Assembly: GCF_958298935.1 (NCBI RefSeq)
Contig: NC_084940.1
Coordinates: 7,160,001-7,224,000, forward strand
Length of the DNA stretch: 64,000 bases
Source of the DNA: Phragmites australis
Lineage: Eukaryota; Streptophyta; Magnoliopsida; Poales; Poaceae
Reading direction: 5' to 3'
Below are positions 56,101 through 64,000 of this stretch, in pieces. Each line of letters opens with the position of its first letter. The stretch's first letter is position 1. The notes below the pieces were generated by a model. That model had not been told where the DNA came from. It did no database searches and saw only the letters and a list, made by a program, of their open reading frames with translations. The translations under genes and the position numbers were made by a program.

Positions 56101-59100
56101 AATACCAATTGTGTAGCTGCCAATCAAAAACAATGTTTTTGGATTGAATGCCTCTGCTTGGATGGCCTCGATGACAAATTGTATAACAATCTCTTGACTT
56201 GGGAAGTCATACTGCAAAACAATTTTATTCATGGCAGATTAGCCATGTCCAAAATTCGACTCTGAACTTTAGAGAAGTTGTAATATTTCTAGGAAAGGGC
56301 ATACTCGTGGATTGCAGTAGGTTGTGTCAAGTATTAGAGTGTGGATATGAGAAGACTGCAAAACAGGATTGTTGGCCATCTCAGAAGAAAACCGAAAGTC
56401 TCCAGTGTGCAAAACAGCCTAAAATGAAGTGAAGAAAAATAACATTTTGAATAGTTGTGCCAGGTAGATGAGAGAGCATCTCAGGACAACACTTACTTTA
56501 CCGTTCGGAGGCTCAAAGAGAATAATGATTGATCCGGGGCAATGGTTGGCATCAAAACATGTCAAATTAACTCCTGCAATAGTAATCTTTTCGTTCAGTG
56601 ACAATACATGCAGTCTATCCCATGGGATACCAATCTTATGATGCACAAGACTTGCTGTAATTGATGAACAGTATATCTTCCCGTGACAAAAGCTTCTAGT
56701 CAAGCCTTGGTAATCTGATGACAACAAAGAAATCTGTGTTAGACACGGAACACAAAAAAGAGCTGCCTAGCACCATTGAAGAAAAAGCACCCATCTCATT
56801 AAACAAATACAATCAGTGATAGTGAGGACAACCAAAGACAATAAAAGGTATGTGCCAGTATAAAAGGTCAAAGTTAATAATTCAATAGCAACTCAGGTCG
56901 ATAAAACACCTCTTAGATTAGCCTGGATGTTAGCACCCATTTGCTCCATAAGAGGCTGTTGGCGATTCCTTTTGCATGTGCGATTCCAAGTTCCGAATCA
57001 CAAATGAAACTGGTAAACTAAGCCCCGCGTCTTGTTAATTGTTGCCTAGAATGCATCATTATACGTTTTTACATAAATTTGAAAGCAGTGTACAGTTTCC
57101 ATCACTGCCACTGCTTAAGCACCAACAGCAGCAAAACACAAAACACTCCATAAATGTATGTTGATCCAAATAGTGCAGAACAGGTGCAACAAGGTCAGAC
57201 CAAATGAATGTTCACACTGATGTTATAATGCCATACGGGATACGGCCAACAGTTACCCATTTACAAAACAGGATGAGGAGATAGTATTTCTGCTAGATAG
57301 CAGCAAACTATATTTAAGAAGCATTATGGGTTGAGAATTTTCATTACACCGAACTCAGAATTTTAATTTGATTAAATGAAGTACTCGACAGGAAGCTCTT
57401 ATACTTGCTCAAGGTTTGATGACAACTCTTTCTGGATAAACATGCCAAAAGGACTAGTACAGAACACAAAACAGAAGTACAAAAACATTTATGATAAACC
57501 TTCTTTCAAACAGAGAAAACATGTATTCAGGAAGTTAGCCAATACTTAGATAACTTTCTGTATCAGTTGGCACTTGACACAGTTGGACAACAAAGTACTT
57601 GTACTTACGGTCTATGTGGAAATGTGTGAGAAACCAGTGGCAACAGTCGCCTCTTAAGTAGCGAAATGCATCCTGCAGCAACATATTAAGTTACGGAACA
57701 TGCTGACATATGAAGGATAAACATTCCCTTCACTTGTGGAAAGAGATATCATACCACTCGAAACGGGGTCCCCGGGATGCAACACCAAAGAGGCATATCT
57801 TTTACCTTTCCTTTACCAGCATGAGTTCTTTTTGTGGTTATTTTAGCACTAGAATTTCTCTGCTCATTCAGATTAGAAGGCTTGTTGACTTTGCAGAACG
57901 TTCCTTGTCTTTGATCAGATGAAGACCATCGAAAGTATTCCGTAATTAACTTATTCCCATTCATTGGAAGTTTAGTCTTCTTAGTATTTTCTGAATGTAA
58001 CACATCAGCTTCCATATCATTGGCATGATCATGTTTCTTCCGTAACTCACCTAGAGCATGGGTAATTTTCTTTCTTGGTCCAAGAGAGGTGATCCCCATA
58101 CCGAGAAGGTCCTGCAGTCCATAGGCAGCAAATGTAAGTTCTTTTACTGAAAATAGAAGAGCCATTGAATCTCGTATACCAACCAACCAGTTCTCTCAAA
58201 AACGTAGATTGTTGAAAGAGGTAGGCCCTCAACAAGAACAAGCAAGAATGGCATGAAGCGTATGCAGAGAGAGAAAAAGAATCCAATTTACAAGAGATAG
58301 GTCCCATAACTTAAGAAATTATGTGTGTATGCTCTACACTTAAAAGATAAACTTCATCTAAAAATACTACAGAAAGTACCTCTTCCGTGAGCCACTGCAA
58401 GGTCTCCCAGTCAACTTCTTCTCTGACAAAAACTTCCTCATACTTGGATAACCCAAGTTTCCTTAACCATTCAAGAACACGGCTGTTTTCAACATTTTCT
58501 CCAGTGCAGGGTTCTCTTTCATGATTGGAATTGCATTCCTGGAACAGAGGTAACTCAAACATATGAATATCTTATAATATGTTGATTTTTTTACACCTCT
58601 CAATTGGGTACAGCTGTAGTATCTGAATATATGCACACACACACACCAACCACCCCACCCCCCTCCCACCCCCGCACACACTCTCACACCCATGCACACA
58701 CACCAGACCTACACACTACACACAGTTTAGGCAACCGCGTCCCTAGTAAGATCGACGGAACCATCCAAGGCTCCACAAGCGACGGGCACGTCGCATTCCC
58801 ATTGTGGCATCACGTGTGAGAGGCAACGATTTTTATTTTTGGGGGCATGCCCTAGTGAGACACGAGGGTTGAGCCTGGGGCTTGAACGCTCGTGGGTAGG
58901 GAAGGATCGACCGTTCCTACCACTGGGCTATCAGCCTGTTCTCATAATATGTTGATTTGATAGTAAAGAGAAACAACTACTAGGGATGCTATATGAATAT
59001 CACATTTTCTCTGTATCCACACTCCAGGAACTTCATCAGTGGTTGATGTTACTCGGTAACCAGTAACTAGATAATAACAAGAATGTCTTCACTAACGATT

Positions 59101-60861
59101 GAGGTAATTCAAATAAAAAAGGCCCATTGCTCCAGTTGAGTCTTATATAATATATTTTCATGTTATTATGATAGGGAAGCCTGCATATTGTGGACACCAT
59201 TCCACTCCACAATAAATACATTATCAGTAAGATATACTCTTTATAATCCCAGATAGGCAGGTAACGATGTACAACAGCAAATCATTGTGACAAAGATTAA
59301 CACTCAGAAAACAAGCATACTAACAAGACCATCAAACAGAGGATTAACAGAAGAACAATGGTACCTTAAAGCTTCCTAACAGCAGCAACAATTTAACATG
59401 AATGTTTAATACAAACACTACACTAGCACAAAAAATGTGTAATTTGAGAATATATTGAAGCATGACCTTAGCAAGTTCATCTTCATCAAGACAATTGTTA
59501 GTATGCTGCTGGCGGAGCTCCTCACTCAAATCAGAGATATCCGATCCACATAGAGGGCACTGCACTTGATTATCTGACTCAAACCTCTTGGAATCAAATG
59601 TATTCTCTTCAATGGGAGATGCCCTGCAGTCCGAATGACCCTCCATACAACCCTCTATGCACAAGTTTATGAGCTCATTAAGCTGTGTCCCAATCTCAAA
59701 ATCATCATAGCCATCACCTTCGAAATCATGGATCGTATGTGAATCCACAAGCTTTAATTCAGATGAATTCGAGCTGCAATGCCCCTTAAAAGCCTCAGGT
59801 CCACTTGATTTATTTTCCATGGTCTCATTTTCAGGGGTTGCGCAATGTCCTATTGTTACTTTCCTCTCTTGAGAAACCAAGTTGCAGACTCCCGCACCAA
59901 GCTCCTGGGCTTCATTGCAATTGCCACCGCCAGAATCATGGTTTGGTTTAGACATTGGAAGCTTTGACTCTAGAGAATCCAAGTGGTTATTCCCGTTATG
60001 AAGTGACTGAAGTCCATATCCACAATCAGATAACAGGCTAGCTTCTCTATTCACGTTCCACTCGTTGATGACAGAGCCAAGAATCCGTGAACCAGGTCCT
60101 TTTGAATCATTGGAACCTGCAAGTCTAAATTCACAGTTTGCATCTGATTCAAGATGCAATGGCCTAATCAACATTGAGCTGTCACCCCCCTCACGAGCAT
60201 CAGAGCCACTCAGTTCCTTTCTCATGGTCGGAGGATCAGACTCAGAATTTCCTACCTCCATCATGGCATGCTCCTCAGGAACTGAGGCACAATGCCTGGA
60301 GCGAACAGCTTGCGCCTCCTCGCAATGCCCATCTCCCAAATCACATGCTGCACCACGCACTATAACCCTCGATTCCACCGGATTGGGGAAGGAACTGGAA
60401 CCACCCTTGCAATCCCCATACCCATCCACTACTTTCTTCTCATTACGGTCTAATTTGAAGCCATCAGATCCGGACCTCGAGAGGCCGCAAATCTCTCCAC
60501 CCACCAGTACCTCGGCATCGGGAACGCCGCCAGTAACCCTTGAACTGGCCGCTAGGGTTTCGGCGCCCGCCGGGGCCGTCGCAGCGACCCTCTTCGCGGG
60601 AGCCGTGCCACCGGAGAGGGGACGGTTCTCCTTCCCGGAGGACGAAGAGGGCTTGAGCTTCTTACGTGGGCGGCGGGAGGCGGCGCCGATGCCATTGCAG
60701 GGCGTCAAGGGGCGGGCGCGGCTCGCGTGGGGAGGGCTCTGGAAGTCGTCGTCGTCATCGCGGTCTCCGACGAGGGTGAAGGATGTGGCTGTGGCTTTGG
60801 GGCGTGAGGCGGAAGGTGCCGGTGGGGAGGGTTTCGCCGAGAGCTTGCGATTCGCCGGCAT
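50149..60861 (-). CDS. SNM1/PSO2-type DNA cross-link repair nuclease with SAM domain
   Basis: Ten exons on the minus strand: 59467-60861, 58380-58538, 57755-58111, 57609-57672, 56497-56714, 56305-56418, 56106-56211, 55810-56021, 54964-55067, 50149-50296. All are GT-AG and in phase; 958 residues. The family are 5' exonucleases of the metallo-beta-lactamase/beta-CASP fold that process DNA ends and cross-links in the nucleus. In order: a long disordered N-terminus with basic PRKKLK; a UBZ-like finger at about 435-457 (Cys435, Cys438, His453, Cys457); a SAM domain at about 484-545; the metal site HFHIDH at about 654-659, its D/H junction split by an intron; [15 protein letters not shown]; the beta-CASP region; and YSEHSSF in the last exon. 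The start is the ATG that opens MPANRKLS; an ATG 78 codons upstream also exists. The SAM plus SNM1 arrangement matches a known plant subgroup. Confidence 0.93.
50440..54430 (-). mobile_element. Decayed L1-type LINE in the last intron of the SNM1 gene
   Basis: Minus-strand fragments appear in L1 ORF2 order. Endonuclease is at 53380-54220 ([28 protein letters not shown]). Reverse transcriptase is at 52080-53220 ([26 protein letters not shown], catalytic YADD near 52110). The zinc-finger-type C-terminal part is at 50600-51580 ([18 protein letters not shown]). Frames change several times and carry stops, so it is a pseudogene copy. No ORF1 was seen, suggesting 5' truncation or loss. The 3' end is A/T-rich at about 50440; both ends are approximate and no TSD was found. 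It has the same orientation as the host gene. Confidence 0.85.
54671..54798 (+). mobile_element. tRNA-derived SINE in the last intron of the SNM1 gene
   Basis: A 128-bp element flanked by AAGTTGAAGAG on both sides (54660-54670 and 54799-54809). The start has a tRNA-like box A, TAGCTCAGTCAGTTAG. A degenerate box B-like region follows, and the end is A-rich before the second TSD copy. The TSD, size and A-tail support a SINE; the family name is uncertain. Confidence 0.75.
58589..58943 (-). mobile_element. tRNA-derived SINE with internal GT repeat, in SNM1 intron 1
   Basis: Flanked by a perfect 15-bp TSD, ATAATATGTTGATTT (58574-58588 and 58944-58958). Read on the minus strand it starts with a tRNA-like head: box A TAGCCCAGTGGTAGGAACG and box B-like CGTTCAAGCCCCAGG. 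It then runs into a GT-rich microsatellite and ends in an A-run before the TSD. The 355-bp length is on the long side for grass SINEs, partly because of the GT tract. Confidence 0.85.
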
Positions 60862-63800
60862 CTGCTCGTGGAGTCGTGGCCTTGGAAGGGTGGGGGAGAG
60901 GCGAAGTGGGGGAAATTTTCGAGGATTTTGAAAGGGGAGTGGAAAAGTGCGCGCGTCTGTCTGTGCGTTGAAACACGAAAGCATTTTTGGGCTTTGAGTA
61001 TGGGCCGTGGGCCTTTGAGGCCGTGTCAGCGTGTCACCCGTCATCATGGGCTTGACGCTCGAGCGACTTCCACTGAGGCCCATGTAAAGTCTCATGAATT
61101 TTGGTAGGATGGACCCATCAATTTTCGGCTTGGTTGTCCATATACACTATTACAGCTTGGCTGAATATAAATGTACGGTTGTAGTTTGATTCGATAAATG
61201 TAAGTTCTTTGTATTTATTTATATATGTAGATCTATTTATTAATATTATAAAATTATTTTTATACTAATAAATAATCACAAATTTAACTCTTACAATCGC
61301 TCATACAGTCTCAGATTCGATTAATGAGACAAAAATCAGCTCAATCTATCCAAATAAATATAACCAACTAAATATTTTTTTAATAAATATAATTTCATTT
61401 AATTTTTTTTTAATATATATATATATATATATGATCCATATAAACAAGACACATACTGACATACAATCACACCCTTATTTTATACTAACATTGTACTCGC
61501 GTTTACGCACTACCGTGGACAAGATGGTCGCAGACCAACTCGCTGCATTTCTCAAATCAAGCAAAACAGGATGAAGTCATCAACCAAAAAAAAAAAATGT
61601 ACCGAGTAATTTATTTTTAAAATAGCGCTGCTTTGTGAACCTAAGACCATCCTAAACGAGTCCTTTTCGTGATACGAAGAGATTCTCTTCCTTCCGTGTT
61701 TTAATATTTTTTTTTACACTTGTCGTTATGAATGGATTTCTAAGTTTATTTTTTAAAATAAAATTTTCTTTTTTTCTTTATAATTTTTTTTAAAAAAAAC
61801 TATCAAAGATAAAATAAATAAAAATGAGAAAGAAAATTTAAAAAATAAAATGAAGAGAATATGATTAATGGTCTAACTGACTCCCTGTGAGACTTCAGAC
61901 TTTGGTTCACTGCAATAAATAGGATGCGCCGAACCTTCTTCAGCGGCCCCGCGCATCACGAGTCTCACGTGGCAACTAGATATTTCTTTGCATTCGCCGG
62001 CTGTAATGAGAGGACAGCCACTTCGGACATCAGATATTTTTGTAGATGATGCAGTTTGTCAACTGTGTGCTTCCATGCGCTCTCAATGGTACGGTGATCC
62101 TAACTTGCATGTGCGGAATAGATATGTCCTTTTTCCAAACACCAGTATAAATTGCATGATCATACAATATTTGTTAAAGACTATATATACGAAGTTTGAA
62201 TATTGACGAAGTCATTATATATATTTTATTATTGATAGAAATGCATATATCTTACTGTTGATAGAAATGTTACCTATTATTAAAAAAAATTCGCTTTTGC
62301 AAAACATATCAGAGCAAATATAACGTTTGATCCCTGAATGTTTGATCCCTGATAGCACGGAGTAAACCACTGAGACTAGGCTTGGTTCTCAAATATATAG
62401 GTCCTTTTGTCCTAATCAAACTCCTAATGGATATGTTCTTTTGATTAGGAACAACTAGCAAGATAGCCTAGGTTAATAGGGTAGCTAGTCTTGCTAAAAT
62501 ATTTTATCAAATAATCTTTAATTAAAAATTAGTCACTTTAGTTTTTTTATGAGATTAGTGTCATTTAGTTATAAAATGAATAAAATTAGAAGATAAAATA
62601 AAAAATATGTTAGTGGAAAATAAAATTATTTATGCTCTAAACTTGTATCCTATACGTATTGATTTGATTCGTATATGTTTTAATCAATTCTCAAAATCGT
62701 GCATAAGTTTGTCTACCCAACCAAAATTGAATAGGTTTGACTTGCCTATGTGCTGTGTCTGGCCTGCTGTCTACTTGATGTGATGACCTTGAGTTACACG
62801 GTGCTTCTTAATCTATTATCGTAGTAAGAATTTTGAAAAAAATTATTTTTTTATGAATTTTAGCTATTGATTATTTGTTTTACCTGGACTCTTTATTCAT
62901 GTATTTAATTTTTATAATAATTTGTTTTTTATAAGACTATATTTGATATGTGTCCTTATTTTTTCTATTCTAATCCCAATTTAAATTATTATTAGTGTTA
63001 TTTTATTTGGACTCTTTATTTAGATGTGTTACTTCCTAAACAGTATGTAAATCAAACTGCTACTCTTCTATATTTTTTAATTCCGAATTTAGGTATTTAT
63101 TAATTGTATTTGATACAGACTCTTTAGTTTCCTAATTTAGCTATTTATTAATCGTATTTGATATGCTCATAGCAATGAGTAATCTATATCTTTTTTCTGA
63201 TTAACATGTTAATTTCATGACCTTAAAAAGAACGTGTGGTTCCTTTTTCTTCTTAAATGATAATATATTGTGAGCAGCAAAATTTTGTTTTCTTTTTCTT
63301 TTTTGGAAATCCAAGGAAACTTCTGTTATATTCATATTTTAGTTACTGTTAATCTAAATGTCGTAGTTTAGAGACATAGTATACAATCAATAGGCTACGC
63401 TGTGTCAAAACATCTGTTTGCAAAATAAAAAACAGACTCCAGAAAATAGATATTATCTATTCTAGAAAGCAGGAGCGTTGGGATTCGAATTACAGACTTT
63501 CAGGGCATCAAGTCAGGCAAGGTTCTATTTTCATCTTCACTGTATCTCTTGAGGCCAAAAAAGCGAGGTTAGACTTGCAGTGACCTCCCAAACAAAGTCT
63601 CCATATAATTCCAAAAACAATTGCATGCATGTGCTTGGCGTTCTCACAAAGTTAGGCGCCAACGGCGGGTCAGGACTCCTGGCATTTGGCAGGAGTCGCA
63701 CAGAAACGTCCGACGCCAACCGCAGACCTGCAGGCAGTCTCAGCGTCGTACTGTAGCACGGGAAAGAAACCGTGTTCGGCGCGACCGCGAAGCTTTACCT

Positions 63801-63878
63801 TTCGCTCCGGCCAGGTCCGCTGGTTTTCTATACCCGAACCGACGCGAGATCGACGGCGAGATCGCCGGACAGACAGAG
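60862..63878. other. 5' flank of the SNM1 gene and AT-rich intergenic DNA
   Basis: The first ~200 bases are GC-rich and should include the SNM1 leader and promoter. From 61140 to about 63500 the DNA is strongly AT-rich, with short inverted segments (61730-61850), a TA microsatellite near 61413-61431 and diverged repeats at 62880-63175. No gene or RNA is supported. Confidence 0.55.
62885..63172. repeat. Diverged AT-rich repeats with shared GGACTCTTTA motif
   Basis: (T/C)(G/A)GACTCTTTA recurs near 62886, 63008 and 63116. AATTTAG(G/C)TATTTATTAAT(T/C)GTATTTGATA occurs at 63086 and again at 63134. The blocks are irregularly spaced and old. Confidence 0.5.
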
Positions 63879-64000
63879 ATGCATGCCGAATCGCCCGTTG
63901 TCGCCGAGGAGCAGTGCGCCAAAGGGTCGCGACACGCCGAGGCGTGCAGGGACGGCAACGGCGAGTGGGCGCGCGCGGACGTTTCCTACACGAGCCGTGC
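63879..64000 (+). CDS. Possible 5' end of a gene running off the window
   Basis: An ATG at 63879 opens a frame that stays open to the window end (40 complete codons). GC content rises sharply from about 63650, as at many grass gene starts. The peptide (MHAESPVVAEEQCAKG...) matches no family I know. A minus-strand frame over the same DNA (63740-63958) is an alternative, so support is weak. Confidence 0.25.
   Translation, partial: MHAESPVVAEEQCAKGSRHAEACRDGNGEWARADVSYTSR

Noticed and set aside
60862..61095. Upstream in-frame extension of SNM1 exon 1 (ATG at 61095)
   Set aside because: The extra 78 codons are low in conserved character and lie in leader-like DNA. The ATG at 60861 is a more typical start, though the upstream one cannot be excluded.
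61380..61880. AT-rich stretches with inverted segments resembling a MITE
   Set aside because: Low-complexity A/T runs pair by chance; no terminal repeat with target duplication could be found.

Overview
The window is nuclear DNA of a monocot, almost certainly a grass. Evidence: intron-rich genes with GC-rich first exons, a plant-type ALDH7 gene, a plastid double-domain co-chaperonin gene, and grass-type repeats (Tourist, hAT, CACTA, Copia, Ty3-type, L1 and SINE). I cannot name the species. Splice sites were placed by eye from GT-AG ends, reading frame and family conservation.

Layout. 1-4.4 kb is intergenic with a MITE. 4.4-11.4 kb (+) is a complete 14-exon ALDH7B/antiquitin gene. It converges on a 10-exon BRCT-domain gene at 12.0-15.7 kb (-), which has a textbook AT-AC U12-type intron. 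15.7-29.7 kb holds transposon debris: a CACTA derivative, a hAT element split by a 2.25-kb long-inverted-repeat element, a retroelement-like non-coding stretch, a second CACTA-like fragment and a foldback element related to the inverted-repeat one. 29.8-30.9 kb (-) is a two-exon gene of unknown function. 31.5-45.0 kb is one 13.5-kb nested retrotransposon block. It is a very young Copia element (397-bp LTRs with one visible difference, TSD ATAGG) split by an 8.3-kb non-autonomous Ty3-type element (TSD GTTGT). The Ty3-type element has gag and protease only, and its LTRs carry a 73-bp G-box/ABRE-like tandem repeat in about 8 copies in one LTR and 5 in the other. 45.8-48.8 kb (-) is the plastid co-chaperonin CPN20. 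50.1-60.9 kb (-) is a 10-exon SNM1-type nuclease gene with UBZ-like zinc finger, SAM, metallo-beta-lactamase and beta-CASP regions. Its last intron is 4.7 kb long because a decayed L1 LINE and a SINE lie in it, and its first intron holds another SINE with a 15-bp TSD. The right end is AT-rich intergenic DNA, with a possible gene start at the edge.

The five host genes do not form a pathway. Two of them (BRCT and SNM1) are DNA-repair-type proteins about 35 kb apart, which I take to be coincidence. I found no convincing undescribed biological system. The most notable items are the U12 AT-AC intron, the nested retrotransposon with its variable-copy LTR repeat, and the SNM1 gene whose conserved last exon lies beyond a LINE.
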